Positions 22,674 to 37,429 are shown, counted from the first letter of the stretch. The stretch: DNA of 64,000 bases from Branchiostoma floridae (GCF_000003815.2 NC_049994.1:7637674-7701673); one strand, 5' to 3'. Translations and numbers: made by a program. Notes: a model not told the origin generated them from the letters alone.

Positions 22674-24540
22674 GAACAATGTGCAAGAGACTATGATTCT
22701 GTCAGTGATAAGTGTTAAGGTTTTGCTTCATGACAATTGTTTAGTGCCCAGCTTTACAATAATGAATTAGAGAACCTCCTGAATATTAAATGCATTAAGT
22801 CTTAGTTGTAGTCAAGGCATAGCAGAAACACCTGAATTTAGTCGGCAAACTTTTTATTTGTAGAACTGGCTTGAATATATACTTTAGATAATGAATGAGT
22901 ATTTCAGAAATCTGCATTTAGTTTACTTCGCCTTAGTCCCTTTATACTGATTTGGCATACAGTACGATGCAAATTGAATAGATCGCATCATTTCCGTAGA
23001 AATATGTTGTAGAGTTAGAAGTTTAAATGTTAAGAATGACAACAGTATCGTGGATGTTTCAGTCCTCTGAATTAGGAAAAAAACAAATTTTGTCGCTGGC
23101 ATTGCAATATCAAATAAAATGCAAAATCAAACCTTACAGTTGATTGCGTCGAGTTTTATGTAACATACAACTGCACATGCCTCTGTCAGATTTAATCCAT
23201 TTTGCGAAGGCGTCCCTTCCCCCGAGGTTATCCTATTCTGCCAAAAAATCAATAAGTTTGGCAAATGTTTTATTCTTACCACTATAGGGGCAGGTTCGCT
23301 GAGTTTGTTTCTTTGTTTGCCTGGATGTTATGTAAGACACAATACGTTTCAGCGGTATCTTTATCATAAAAGTCATTGGCCTCAACCACATTGTATTCAT
23401 AGGCATCCTTGCGAAGTTTGTATTGCACACCTATGGAATTGTGGCTTACTAAAACGTCCACATGGCAGTTTAAAGGGTACATAATGTATCTGTGCCTCCT
23501 TGATTAAGGACCAAAATCTAACAAACAAACAATCTAAACAACAGAAACTAAAGCAGTGTGCAGGTCGTTGTTTCATGTCTTCCGCGTACACGTACTGGGG
23601 GTTAGACCGTTTATAAGATATGAACAATGAACTAGAGAACTCATTGAAAGAATTACAACCCATTTTAATTTGTAAACCGGTTGAGTCTTAGAAAAACCCA
23701 CATATACCTACGACACTGCACATGTGGAAAGCTGAAGAGATAGGTGTGCCCAGGTAGAGCAGGTGGGCACAGGTTATACAGGTGTTTCCAGGCTGACAGA
23801 CAAATGTACCCAGGTGTAACAAGCCTAGATGTACCCCGATTATGAAGGTGTGTACAGGTTAACAGACAGGTGAGTCCAGGTTTGACAGGTGTGTTTAGAT
23901 GGACAGGCGACAGTTGTGCTCAGGCACAATAGGTGTGCTTAGGTTTTACAACGATTACAACACTTAGTAGTTTTCGTCTTTATCCTTCGCATAGAAAAGT
24001 AGAAATTAAAGGATACTTTGCGTATTGGTCTATGGGCCGTAAGTATTGTTTTTTCCTGACCGCTTTAACCATGACCTGTGTTAGATCTTGTGCTGTCTTA
24101 CATTGATCTACATTTCAAGCTTCGGACTTATCACAAGCTGATTATAACTTATTAATGCAATAATATCTGTGTCTACTGTAGGTACTGTCAATTTGTTGCT
24201 CTGCTCTCTCCATTTTGAAATAGTCGCTTTAATTTGGCACATTTCATCCGGCGTAAGGGGAGACTATTATATCTTTTGGAAAAACTGTGGATAAAACGTT
24301 ACAAAACATACAATAAAATAATTGTTAACATTTTATTCATTTTCCTTTGTAGCCATATCAATTAGCAAGCTTTCTTGTCTGATTATAAAGTTATAAACCC
24401 CTTCGTAATGAATGAGAACACTCCATGACCTTTAACCCTCACAGACCTCATGACGTGTTTAAATCTACGCAAATGTCAAGGTCACTTCATTCCAGCATTT
24501 CAAAAGTATTTGCTATGAACAATGTCGCCCCGTCTTCTAC
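22674..24540. other. 3' part of block A, no gene
   Basis: It aligns with 35930-37170 and 43800-44010 around the large insertion in block B. No convincing coding region. It contains the CAGGTGT minisatellite at 23745-23945 and an AATAAA at about 23114 that could serve gene A. Confidence 0.5.
23745..23945. repeat. Degenerate CAGGTGTG minisatellite
   Basis: Roughly nine imperfect units of 20-30 bp with the core (A)CAGGTGTGYMCAGGTT and spacers such as GACAGACA. The equivalent site in block B (37025-37125) has a shorter array. Confidence 0.7.
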
Positions 24541-24879
24541 AAACACACAAACGCTACCCCAAATACTGTAACCCCGTTTTATCACCAGCGTTACAAACGT
24601 TGACCTATGGCATTAGAACGTGACAGTTTGAAAAACCAATTGCAACCTACACACAGCTACAGCACTTTGTTGTTTTCCGATATCATACCCAAGCGTAAAT
24701 ACTACCGTAACGATGATTCCACTATAGATCGACGGAAATGATATTTGAAAACTTCACTAAAAATCGCTCACCACGATCGTTATTTGTTTTCAACTCGCTA
24801 TCTCGGACCTGATGACCTAAAACTTCGGTCTGCACCAACACCTGTTACCCACAAATGACCCTGTTGTTGGTTAATCATC

Positions 24880-25002
24880 AACTAAAAAGCGGAACTTACC
24901 GAGTCGACGGGACCGCCATTTTGGGGGAGGTAGTACCTGATTGGACATAAGTATTATTAACGACTCGTTATGTTTTTCGTCAAAAAGCGCTGAAGGGGAC
25001 TG
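24880..25002 (+). promoter_or_regulatory. Gene B predicted promoter and non-coding first exon
   Basis: CCGCCAT at 24913-24919 within ACCGCCATTTTGGGGG, and a GTGAGT donor with GT at 25003-25004. The acceptor is AACAG ending at 25924, 22 nt before the ATG at 25947. The same arrangement occurs in copies A and C. Confidence 0.5.
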
Positions 25003-25946
25003 GTGAGTATTTTTTGTGAGAGGGGGAATCATAATGGGTCGTTTGTATACTGACTACAGTTCTACCCTCCAAATGTGTAGTTTGACCCTCCTGAATGCAT
25101 GGAGAAAATACCACTAGTTAAAAGTTTTCCAAGTCTCTACTCAAGTCCACGACACTACACTGGCTACCCCACGCAGGGGCTTGTTACATACATGACAAGA
25201 AGCTTAGATATGCTCAGATAAGCGTCAGTTACTTTAAATGTCGAACCGTTTAGTTCAACGCTTAATTAACGCTTGTTTAAAACTCAGATCAAAGTGCACT
25301 TCACGCTAACTGTTTCCGGTCACGTATAACGTGCGCTGCAGCTATTCTGTGTGTTACAAACCAATGTTGGGTCACACCGATGCGCTGAAGTACACAAGGT
25401 CTCAAGAGAACACGACGTACGGACAAGTTACCCAGCCTTCAAGAAGCCCTTCTTGAATAACTGCACCAATTCACCAATTAATGAATAAAAAAATTAGAAT
25501 TGATGAAGTTTAGTCCATAAAAGGTTCTTCTTATTCCTAATGATTGGTTACAAGAATATAAAGTGAACAATTTACCGGAAAACCTAACTAGCTAGATCCA
25601 GAGAAATTCCAATGAGATCTGCATATTAAGCCATGAGGAATGTAGTGTAGACTGACGAAGGCACATGTCACTCTTAAATGGTTCGTTTCATTGATTTTGA
25701 ATCCCACAAACACAAAAGTTACATGTAAATTCGTGTTTGTGATGTTTCAAACCCCATTCACCACTGTTATCATTGGGTACTTGGAGGACGGTACAAACTC
25801 ATTGCAGACGTGTTAACTTATTGCAGATGCATAATAGGATAGGACTAAAACGTTTTGTGCAATCACTATTTGAGAAATAAGCACAAATGTCAGCATTTCA
25901 TGTCTTCATAGATTTTGATAACAGGTGTCAGGAGTAACGACCTGCC

Positions 25947-28900
25947 ATGGAGGAGAACGGGTTTGAGAAGGCTGTGCGGAGAGGAGACGTGCAGACTGTG
26001 AGAAGGGGTCTTCAGGCTGGATGTGACGTCAATCACAGGTTGCCAAGGCCATTGTCTCTGGTAACTGCAGTTTATGAGCGTTTTGTTTTAGGAAGGATGG
26101 GGTTTCTATCGCCTCCTCTGATCTCACTTTGCTGTGCAGATCGTACTCCATACACAGATTTGCTGCCATTGATATTTGATTGCATTTACGCTTGTTCATT
26201 GATGTACTGTATACGTATGTATGTGGTCACAATATCAGCTAGCTATAGCTGCCTAGTGTGCACATTGTATTGTACCTGTGCAATTCAAACAAGCGTTCGC
26301 AGAACTTAACCTTCGTGAAATGGGTGATGGTGCGGTGGTGCAGGGTTTATGTGTAGACGTGTCATTGGCTAGCTTAACATTGTTTATGTTGTTGGAATTA
26401 TACATGGATTTTGATGTGTTTGGTGAGGTGCGCCGAAAAAAGGCTTTAGGCAGTAGGCTGTATTTTAAAAGTATTCTATCATCCATCCTTTCTTGTCTGT
26501 GCACATGACACAAACTGTCCCTGTCCATTCATTTCCATGGACAAAGAAAAACCTTTCATGGTCTTCAGTTAAAGATAAAGACTTGTATTGCCTGGGCTAA
26601 AATCGACTGTTGCATCAAAATATCAATAAGATAACACATAAAACAATAACGTTGACCACATCAACGCCGTCATTGGTGAGATCCACATAAATGATCTTCA
26701 CATCCCCAGCGAACACCTCCAAAATGTGATGGCTGGTGTCGTCACGGAATGCTCCTCCTCAGGTACATAAAAGTATAACTTCCATTTTGGGCTTGCGACT
26801 TGGAACTCATGGAACTTTTCAGATGACCCCTTGTCTCTTACCCAATCGTTTTAATAACCTATCGGTACAACTGACATGAATCTGCCAACTAGCACTTGCG
26901 ACCTACCCTAGATTAAATTGCAGAGAAATCAAGACATCAAAGTATAACTATCCATCTGGGCTTGCGACTTGTGACTCATGGAACTTTTGACATGACCCCG
27001 TGCGTATCTCTCACCTAATCGTTCTCGCGACATATCAGTACAAATGACTCGCTTATGTTAATTACCACTTCTGACCTATACACTCTACATTACATCGCTG
27101 GGAAAACAAGACATAAACGTATAACTTCCATTTTGGGCTTGCGACTTGGAACTCATTGAAATTCTGACATGGCCACGTGTCTCTTGCCCAAACGTTCTCG
27201 CCACATATCAGTACAAATGGCGGGATTATGCTAATTGGCACTTGTGACCCACCTTTAATCAATCGCTGGGAAATCCAGACATGAAAGTACAAATAATATA
27301 TATGGGCTTGCGCCTTGCAACTCATGGAACTTTTTAGATGATCCCGTGTCCCTTACACATGATCAGGAAAGGCGACAATCTTCGAAGGGAAAAATTTACC
27401 GCAAGGAAAGCCAATTTTGGATTTTTCAGCGGATTTAATTTTCTTTGGACATAGGAATGTTCAGAGGTCTCATAACTTTGACAAATTCTACATAAAGTTC
27501 ACCAACACGTTGCAAATGGACATAAAAACCAAATTGTGAGTTGATAAAATTTCAACTTTGAGATGTACATCGCATGTATTTGTCCAAGTGTTGACTTTTC
27601 CGGGTAGAGTGGTTAATTTCCAACCATTTAGCCAGGTTATGGGAGCCCTACTGACGACCATGACAAGCCGCGCGTCGCCCGGTGAATTCAGTCCAGCTGG
27701 CCCAAGTCCTGCCGTGACTACAAGTAACTGTGAAAAACAAAACCCTGCTTTGTTAAACAATTTATTGTACCGGTAGTAACTGTTACATGTACAACCCTTT
27801 TAAAACGTATAATATAGGCCCCTGTAAACAATATCATCATTGCCCTTATTCATTGCCCTTAATCTACAGATTATTAAATCTTATAGGAAACATTTACACC
27901 CCATCATGTGTAATGTACTGTCCCTATAGTACCATTGTCTTGTAATCGTCTGGTATATATAAGTCGTGCTGTCCTCTATTGCGCAACTATGACCTTTGGG
28001 GTCACTTCCTGTGGGCACGGGGCCCACGCTCAACTGCACGCAGAATGACGTAATTCCTAAATATAAACCACTATTGCGAAATCACCACACTTAGCACACT
28101 AAACACTATTTTTCAAGTACAAACATCCCCTGCAAAACCGTCAGAAGCCACTAGACGATAAAACACCTCGTACGTTTCTTCTCCTTCTCAAGAACTACCC
28201 ACATACGAAAAATCAGATCAATCTGTCATGATCTTACGTAGCTGGACTGTTCACAGACATGCCGTATATTAGAATTCTACACATACCTATTGTATCATGC
28301 AAATTACCTCCTAATTTGCATAACAACCATACAATTATGTACATCATTACGTAAGCTGTCTGCATACCTACAACCATTAACATCCATCAACCCCTTCTTG
28401 CATTATCCCTTCTCAAAACCTAAAACAAAGAATACTTTCACCGCCCCTGCGAAACCCCTAGGTGGCCAAAACTTACACACCTTACTATGCTTTTAGACAG
28501 CTACCTACCACTTAAAAATCATCACCCAAACAAGTCCCAAACAAAAAATAGCAAAACCGGAAGTTCCGCTGCAGTACCATAACCCACCGCTAGAGCGCCC
28601 TGCCGTAACGCAATTCCTGCCATTCTTTCGTCATGTCTAACCCCACCCACATACCAAATATCAAAACCATCCATCCACGCGTTCCCTAGTTATCAGGCTG
28701 ACAAACGACCCCCTGACATCAAAACAGCACTGACTACAAACACTTCGTTTCACGAAGTGAATAAAGTCAATGTCATATATTTGCCCTCGGTATGAATTTT
28801 TGCAGTGAAGATATCAGGCAGTCCTGTTCCACGTCCCCCTGCGTTATAAGGTGTCCGAGCCCGGGAGTTCCAATAAGAGTACACAAAGTGTTTCGATATT

Positions 28901-31900
28901 CTCAAGTTCCCACTTTGAATAGATGCATCATATCGATGCATGCGATTCCATTAGTCACATAAGTCTCTACGTAGGAAAGGGTGCTATGGCATTAAGTGTA
29001 GTGCATTTGTAAGCATCAAGTTCCCATAGAAGAAATGGCATTCGTTTCGTTTTAAAGGCACTGGCATATTGAGATGACGATTGCAAAACTCTCAATCGTG
29101 TTGAAAGCATGTTCCTAGAAAAACTTCCAGTAACCCTGTAGGTTGGTGTTATTTTCTTAAGTTTTAAAGATTTTGGTATTTAAATCGGCAGGTCTATATT
29201 TTCTTCTACCTCTAAAATTTGCTGACTCAGAGATATGTTTGAGCTCCTCTCTCAGTGGAAGCCTCACGTGTTTCTCCGTCTGTTCACTCAGTTTGGCGGG
29301 ACCGCACTCCATGAGGCCAGCGGGAACGGGAACACTGAGATAGTGAAGCTGCTATTACAACATGACGCTGATGTGGAGGCGAGGGACAGCGTAAGTACAA
29401 ACAATTATGTCCTGAAATTTGCACTTTTTGTTAAAGTAGGCATGACAGATCGTGACGTAATGATGAACTGTGGTTTTGAAAGAGATATCGATGCTGTGTT
29501 TAAAACGTGACATCTAAATAATGTCGTCGTAACGTCCAAGATCCAATTTACTTCGGATGACGAATACTTGAGTGGTGATTTCTCAAGGAAAAGTGTCATG
29601 TCAGCACACCCAGTACAGTACGTGTGACTTGATAAATCAACAGCGTCATTTGGAAGTCATCCACAGTAGTTTTGTCGCTCTATGTTGTCATAACTTTATA
29701 GCACAACAACTGTACGAGGTACTAAGTATGGCATCTACATAACTATAGTTCTATAGTTTAACTTAAGTTAAAGCTTATCTAACTAATACAGGAGTATAAT
29801 TATATGAATAAATATAAATATAAGGAGTATAATTAGATATATATTTTCTTCTACCTCTACAACTTGCTGACTCAGAGAAGTGTTTGAGCTCCCCTCTCAG
29901 TGGAAGCCTCATGTGTTTCTCCGTCTGTTCACTCAGTATGGCCGGACCGCTCTCCATGTGGCCTGCATAACCGGGAACACTGAGATAGTGAAGCTGCTAT
30001 TACAACATGACGCTGATGTGGAGGCGAGGGACAACGTAAGTACAAACAATTATGTCCTGAGATTTGGACTTGTCGTCAAAGTAGTCATGACAGATCGTGA
30101 TGCAATGATTAACTGTGGTTTTGAAAGAGAAGCTGTGTTAAGAACGTGGCTTTTGAAAAATGTCTCATCCATACTTAAGTAAGTTTCATCTACGATCCAC
30201 TTAATCTTGGATCACGAATATCATGAAGTCTGTATATCATTTTCTCAAGTGAAATGTCTGTACACCCAACACAGTACGTGTGACTTGATCAATAACAGCG
30301 TCATTGGGAAGACATCTGCAGTAGTTTTGTCGTTGTATATGTTATGGTGGAACAGTTGGGTGATTATTAATATGTTTTTCAATATGCTTTTGATAAGAGA
30401 TAAGCCATGTTTCCATCGCCGCCAATTGGAAAAGAATTTGGTGCTAGCTTCTAAATCCTATCTGTATGTAGGGGAGGATGACATGGCATCATTTCATATA
30501 GTACAATTTATTCATACAATCAATTTTTATATAAGAAATGGCATAAATGACGTAGTTAAGTCACCAACATACTGAGATAACCACGGCGAAACTTTTAGTA
30601 TCAAAAAGCAAAAGCATGCTCCTACTAAAATTGTCAGAGGACCTGTAGGTTGATGTTAGGTGGGAGCTTCAAAGATTTTTTTGCTTTAATCGGCAGGTCT
30701 ATATTTTCTTCTACCTCTTCAATTTGCTGACTCAGATATATGTTTGAGCTCCTGTCTCAGTGGAAGCCTCATTAGTTTCTCCCCTCTTCACTCAGTATGG
30801 CTGGACCGCACTCCATGTGGCCAGCATGGCCGGGAACACTGAGATAGTGAAGCTGCTATTCCAACATGACGCTGATGTGGAGGCGAGGGACAACGTAAGT
30901 GCAAACAGTTATGTCCTGAGATTTGGACTTTTCAAAGTAGTCATGAAAGATAGTGAAGTAATGGTTAACTGTGGTTTTGAAAGAGATGACGTGTTTAGAA
31001 CGTGACATGTAAATGATGTCTCATCGTACTCTCATGCATGATCCCTGACTTATAGTCATGGATCACGAATATCACGCAAGTCGGTGTGCAGGGTGAGTAC
31101 AGAATATCGTCACATGTAGTTATAAGATAAAAAGCCTATCAATTGATAATTGTTGAAAAAAAGAAACTGCTAGTCTACTAGCATTCTCTGATTTCTCTGG
31201 TTGTTCCCATTGACCATGAGTGCAGTTCAATTTTAGTTGGTAACTGTACAATACTTCTCCTACCTTCAAATAGTCTTACTACAAGTTACGATTGAATTAT
31301 TGTTCTCACTTACAGTGTTAGAATGATAGACAATCTTGTTTTACTGTTATGTTCTTTTGGGCCTGTACGAAGTTACAATAACGGAACAATAAGTGATTGT
31401 TATGAAATATTTACTAGTTTTTAGAATGTTCTCAAAGCTCTTGGATAGCGCTTATTAGTAATATCAGAGTTCAATTTAATATCTGATCAGCTCTAGAATG
31501 ATAACAATGTGTCTTGTACAAGTATAGGTTGAAAGATATAGTTTAAGTTAGTAAGAATATTTGAAAATTATAACTTAAACTTAAAGTTGCGTTTTATAAT
31601 GGTGATGTCTTTCTGTCCTTGTGGGTCTGTTTTATTTCCGTCAATTTGCAGAAACTTCATGTTTATCTCCACCACTTAATTCAGTATGGCAGAACCGCAC
31701 TCCTTGTGGCCAGCAGTAACGTCGTCTGTGTACGTGTGTATATGTGTATCTATTTCTTGAAAAACAAACTCAAAACATAAAATATCTTGTAAAGTTTAGC
31801 TTTTCCTCGTATACAGGATGGGAGAAAGCCATTGGACTACGTACATGACAAGGACGTCCGACGCTTCCTCAGTGTAAGCAAAATGTTTTACTGACATGTT

Positions 31901-34900
31901 TTACATAGAGAATAGATTATTACATATTATTAAGTGTATTCGCAATCTAAAGGCCTACCATGTACACGAATTCTTTTGATAGTACAGTAAAGCTATTTTA
32001 TTCATGATTAAGAATGAATAGGAGCCTATTTTGTTTTGTTTACTTGATATCTTTAAGATGATATCCGACGGAAAACAAGTAAATATTTGATGAAGGCTAG
32101 AGATTCAGGTAATCGGCGATACGGAAACATTTATTTAAGCAACTGAATAAAGTTTTGATAACATCCGCTGTCTCTTGTCAGTGGGACAAAAAACTGAAGC
32201 TACAAGCTTCGAACAAGTGCTGATAACTTAAAAACAATTCAGAGAAGGTCCAATAGAAGCTAGCAAGTAGGTTACGCGGATGTCGACAGCCTCTTTGCCG
32301 AAATATTTTGAGGAGGTTTGATAAAGCTTGCAACAATGGTACATACGAAGAGTCTCATTCAAGAAATACTGCACTAAAATAAACGTCAAACATTTATCAT
32401 CTAGAATCATGCTGCAGAGGTTTCCTATCACAAACTGATGAAACAGTCCGGTGGGGTGAAAGTCGACAGGTTTAAACTGTGCATCTGTGGACCACAGGAA
32501 GCTGGCAAATCTACACTGAAGGAAAGTCTTCAAACGGTATGATCTTATCCTAGGATTTCATCTCAATTCTAATTTAACATTCATCGTATAAATAATTGGT
32601 TGATTAACCCTGTGAAAATATGATTATGACTCTGCAAAAAGGCGTAATTTGTCATTTTTCCTATTGACGGAACTAACTATTCAATGTATTCTTTGTTGCC
32701 CAGTGATTCAAGGTTGTATGATGTCGGGCAAGTCAAAACGTTAGGTATCAGACTTTACAAAATAGATATAGACCATTTTTATATACGAACAATTGTACAC
32801 TTCAGAAATAAACTATTCAAGTTGTAACTTCTCTTCCTTCCTTGGCCTTCTTCGATAAAGCTCGAATATTATTCTCTCTATCGATAGCACTGAAAATTTC
32901 TATATTACGTTAATTTCATTATTATAACTCAGGGACACGTTGCCGCCTTCTTCCGGGATCGAATGACTCCAGACCATCAGCCACACGAGCCCACCCCTGG
33001 TGTAAATGTGGGAACAGCCAACATTCCCGGTGTGGGGGAGGTCAGTGTGTGGGACTTCGCTGGACAGTCGGAGTACGCGGTAACCCACAGCATGTTCATG
33101 GATGCAGAGAACACCGTCTTCATTGTGATGTACAACATCATGGCTGAAATTGAAACACAGAAGAGAGAGGTGATTATATTTACTAGGTAGACGACAAAAA
33201 TGGTATCGTGTTATTGCCTACATTGTATATGATAACAACTTGTTTGATTCTCGCAGGTCCACTGGTGGTTGTGTTTCATCAAGTCCTGCAACACAAAGAG
33301 TACACCTAACGTCATCCTTGTGGCCAGTCACGCGGACCAGACGGACACAGGTAAACGTGTCCAACGTCTACCAGAACAGGCTTTAAATCTTAATTAGAAA
33401 TATATAAGGAGACATTCATTTCATTTTTGGATCATGTGTTTACCAAGCGCCAAATTTGTGATTTGGTTTGATGTATTCGACTATATGCGTGTTTACGTAT
33501 AGATCTTAGATATAAGAGAGGTAAGATATCGGATAATTTTTCTTTCAATATTAACCCATCTAAATAGCCGATCTACATGTATGCTTTATTTATTGCCAAC
33601 AGGACATCAACAAGCATCTTCCATCATTGAGCTGATGACGTCAGAGTTCAAGGATCATCTGACCATCTCAGATGAAGTTTTCCTGCTTGACTGCAGAAAG
33701 ACTCGTCAAACTGACATGTGGCGTCTTAAAGGACTTTTGACAAGAATGAAGACCCAGCTTCAAGCGGTGAGTTGTATCGTCTTGGAATATTCTTTGATCC
33801 TTTCGAAATTTCATCAGAATTGTCTTTCGAGAGAATAACATTTCACGCTTGTTTTTCTGACAAGACTATGTGCAGTACCTGTATGTGATTCACGAGTCGT
33901 TTGAAAATTAAGGATGATGCTTATACATAAACATTAAAGATGATGATGTTTATACATAAACATTAAAGATAATGTGTTTTGATTTGATTTAATTTCCTAC
34001 CCCGAACTCACAGTATCTGGTTACTAAATAGCCTTGTTAGTCGATAGCTGTAACTGTACCGTTCTATCTAAATCTCTAGCACCAGCGAGCCATACCGAAG
34101 CTCTGTGCTGAGATCATCAAGTGCCTACCCAAATGGACCAACGACAAGTGCAGCCCGAAGTGTCCCGTCTTGAGATGGGCAGAGTACAAGACGGCGGTGA
34201 TGGAGATGATGGGAATCGAGAGCCTGGCTGATGAAGATTTCCTCAAGACGTCTTCGCAGTATCTGGATCACCTTGGAGAGGTAAAAATATCTATAACATA
34301 CCGACTCATGTAGTACTCATGTTCTGCTCTTGGAATGTAATTTGAAAAGTAGGAAGGCAAAATTAACAAGAATTCTTCAGTCTAATATCATCAACGCTGC
34401 ATAAATGGGAACATTCTACTGAATGGATGTAGCTATCAGACTAAACATCAAGCAAATCAATATTCATAATAAATCATTTGGCAACTTGTCACAACCACAT
34501 CTCTGTCGTTACAGATCTTGTTTGTCTCCTCACTTACGGAGCCCATCATTGTCCTGGCGCCCAACTGGCTCTGCACGGATGTCTTCGGCAAAGTGATGGC
34601 ACCAAAAAACTTCCCCATCCAGCATCTAAGAACCGTCAAGGATATCGTCAAGAAAGACGAAATCCAGAAAGTGTTCCAAGATGTTGCCGATGTCGATCTC
34701 CTGATCACCCTGCTGCAAGAGTTCCAACTCTGCCACACCTTTGATGGACAGGAGTTCATCATCCCCGGGCTGCTGACACAGACCATGCCTCCAGAGAAGT
34801 GGCAGCCGACCGCAGACCCCGCCAAGACCGTGTACTTCGGCAAGCAAGTCCAGTGTGCCGACACCACCGACATGTTCTCCTCCGGGTTCTTTCCCCGTGT

Positions 34901-35492
34901 GCAGACCCGCATGATGAGGCAGCTGAAGAATCGCCCGCTGCTGTGGAGAGACGGAGCCAAGTGTTTCGACTGTAACGTGGAAAGTCTCATCAAGCTGTCC
35001 CCAGACGGTCGTGCGGTCAACATCTGTGTGCGAAGTGAGCAGGCCGACAAGCCGAGCTGCCGACAGATGCTCGAGCAGATAGAGAACATCATCAACAACG
35101 TGCTTGACGAGTGCAGCCCAGGTACCACTACAGAGGAGAGGGTGCTCAGCGCTCGTACACTGAAGGAACACAGAAAAGAAGTCTACTCCTACAGCATGGA
35201 TCAGATCGACAAGGCCAAAGCAGAGGACGGCATCGTCCATCACGACATCCTTGGCTTCTCAGAAGACGTCGATGACCTCCTGTATGGCGGAAGTGACGAC
35301 GAGGAAGAGGAGCAAGGAGTTGTTGGAAACCGCCACCGTCAGCCGAAAATGTACGGACATCACAACACCATCATTAACGCTGGCGATGGTGCGGTCATCT
35401 ACATGTGTGAAGGTGCCGTTGGTGCCGTTGAACAACTGCAGCTAGAGGATAGTGTGTCTGAGGCTAGCTCAGATAGGCTGGCCCTGGAATGA
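25947..35492 (+). CDS. Gene B: ankyrin-Roc-COR (ROCO family) protein, 11 coding exons
   Basis: Coding exons: 25947-26060, 29292-29390, 29937-30035, 30796-30894, 31817-31873, 32405-32536, 32933-33169, 33257-33350, 33603-33766, 34080-34280, 34515-35492; about 757 aa. It has the same plan as gene A but only three full ankyrin exons. P-loop GPQEAGKST (about 185-193), WDFAGQ (about 240-245), SHAD (about 303-306), then COR and a tail with HNTIINAGDGA. The exon corresponding to gene A exon 6 is missing because about 340 bp are absent between the matching flanks near 31540. Exon 4 of B corresponds to exon 5 of A by flanking intron sequence. All exons are intact with no stop or frameshift. Intron 1 contains a 2.5-kb insertion absent from gene C. 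Confidence 0.85.
26288..28760. mobile_element. 2.47-kb insertion in gene B intron 1
   Basis: Gene C intron 1 reads GTGCAATTCAAATAAAGTCAATG without interruption (about 46960-46982). In gene B the same words are split by this segment. It holds a roughly 173-bp tandem array (26765-27345) and a reverse, older copy of the hairpin-ended 1-kb repeat family (about 28000-28740). It ends beside a perfect hairpin CACTTCGTTTCACGAAGTG (28740-28760). No coding frame is convincing. Confidence 0.65.
26765..27345 (+). repeat. Tandem repeat, four units of about 173 bp
   Basis: Units start near 26767, 26940, 27117 and 27285 with AAGTATAACTTCCATTTTGG, then GCTTGCGACTTGGAACTCAT, GACCCCGTGTCTC, CAGTACAAATG and CTAATT(A/G)GCACTTGTGACC. 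Spacing is 168-177 bp, with a few percent to about 20% divergence by eye. Confidence 0.8.
31685..31740 (+). pseudogene. Relic ankyrin exon in gene B
   Basis: TATGGCAGAACCGCACTCCT follows a TTCAG acceptor-like site, but the second half of the repeat and the donor are missing. It is orthologous to the relic at 14909 in gene A, so the decay predates the A/B duplication. Confidence 0.7.
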
Positions 35493-37170
35493 AACAGTCG
35501 AACCAGCGTGGCAATTGAGTAGACAATTTTTGTCATCGACAACTCGCAGCAAAATACATTTCAAATACATTAGTCTATTTTCAAAATGTGTTCTTCCTGC
35601 TGGAAATGTCCACTTGCTGAACTTGTGATATACAATCACTTTGCACCAAAGAGCAACATGTGATGTTCATCATCAATTCATTCCTTAAACGGTGGTTATC
35701 AGATTCGAATATTTCATGCTTACAGCGGAAAAGTTGCTTTTGAACATAATGAAGCAGGTATAATGATTTGAACCTAACAGAAAGAAGTTGTATGTACAAT
35801 CCCAGTTGGAAAGTTAAAGGACTAGTCTACACAATGAAAATGCATTCTTGAGCTATTGCAAATGTACTTCATATCATTGAGTATAATTGAACCACTTACA
35901 CATCTTGTAAGATCAGTTTGTATCAGGAACAATGTGCAGAAGACAATAGTTTTGTCAATAATAAGTGTTTAGGTTTTGCTTCATGGGAATTGCTTGGTGC
36001 CCAGGATTACAGTAAAGAATTGAAGAACCTCCAGCTTAGTTAATACATTGTCAGATGCTTAACACTATTCAAGTCATAGCAGAAACACCTGATGAATTTA
36101 GTTTGCAAGCTTTCTATTTGCAGAATTGGCTTGAAATACATACACTAATCATGAATGAGTATGTCAGAATTCGCATTTTTGTTCTCCCTTATTCCCTGTA
36201 CACTGACTTTGACATAGGTGGATACAAGTTTCATAGATCGCACCACTTCCGGTAAATATTCACAGAGTTAACGTAGAAGTTTAAATGTTAGGAATAACAA
36301 AATAAATTGTACATGTACCATTTCCTCTCGCAGAATTAGGCAAGATGTACCAGAAGTAGGGATACGTACCAGACCCTGTCGTTGATAATGCAATATCAAT
36401 GCAAAATAAAACTTTGCACTTGAATTTTTTCAGTTTTTTATTTAAATATACAACTGCATATACATACCTCTGCCAGATTTAATCCACTGTTTTCCTAATG
36501 TGTCCCTTCCCCCGAGGATCTCCTATCCTGTCAAAAGTCAACAAGCTTGCCAAATCTGCTATTTTTACCACTACAGATACAAGTTTGCTGAGTTTGTTAC
36601 TTTGCCTTTATGAAATGTAACGCAAGATTCAATACAAGCCAACAGTATCCTTATCATAATATACATTGCCTTCTGCCACGTTGTATTCAACGTTAACGTT
36701 ATAGACATGTGTGAAGTTAGTATTGCATATCTATAAAAATGTTTACTATAAAATCCCCATAGCAGTCTAAAGGACACATAATGTATATGTACCTCCTTGA
36801 CTAAGAACCACAATCTAACAAGCAAACAAAACATAGAAATTAAATTATTCTAATGTAGTGTGTAGATCGTTATTTCATGTCTTCCACGTACAGATACTGG
36901 GGAGGAGACCGTTTACAAGACAATGGACAGGTGAACGTATTGAAAGTATTACACCCCATTCTTGACCCATTGGTTAACAAGTAGAGTCTTTAAAAACCAT
37001 AGACCTACGATAACGCACATCATGTGGCATCAGGAAAGCTTGACAGACAGATGTGCTGGAGAACAGATAGGTGTGCCCAGGTAAATCAAGTGGGCTCAGG
37101 TGTGTACAGGTGGACAGACAGGCTTGGATTCTGTGTGATTTTGTTTGAAGAGAAGTAAAAATCACAGGAT
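35493..37170. other. Gene B 3' flank, no gene
   Basis: It aligns with the gene A 3' flank on either side of the LINE at 20298. An AATAAA occurs at about 36404. No coding region is supported. Confidence 0.5.
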
Positions 37171-37429
37171 ACGCTACCAAAAATGCCTTTTCTTTCTTTC
37201 TTGTTTTTTCTTGTACCGAGACATTTTTGTCTTCATATAAGATTTTTTTCCTGACTATAAGAAAACAGATTTGTCCACGAATTAAGCAATTTTTTACTTA
37301 CTGAATTTTCTTGAAGCAAGACTATATTTCTTACAGGTATCTCATAAAGTTTAACTAGAATGTTAGTCTTACAATAAGATTTTTTTATCAATGTTCTTGT
37401 GCCTATATTCTTTTACTAATATATTGTCA

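Noticed and set aside
28290-28496. 68-codon frame and similar small frames in the 2.47-kb insertion
   Set aside because: They lie inside a reversed copy of the non-coding 1-kb repeat family.
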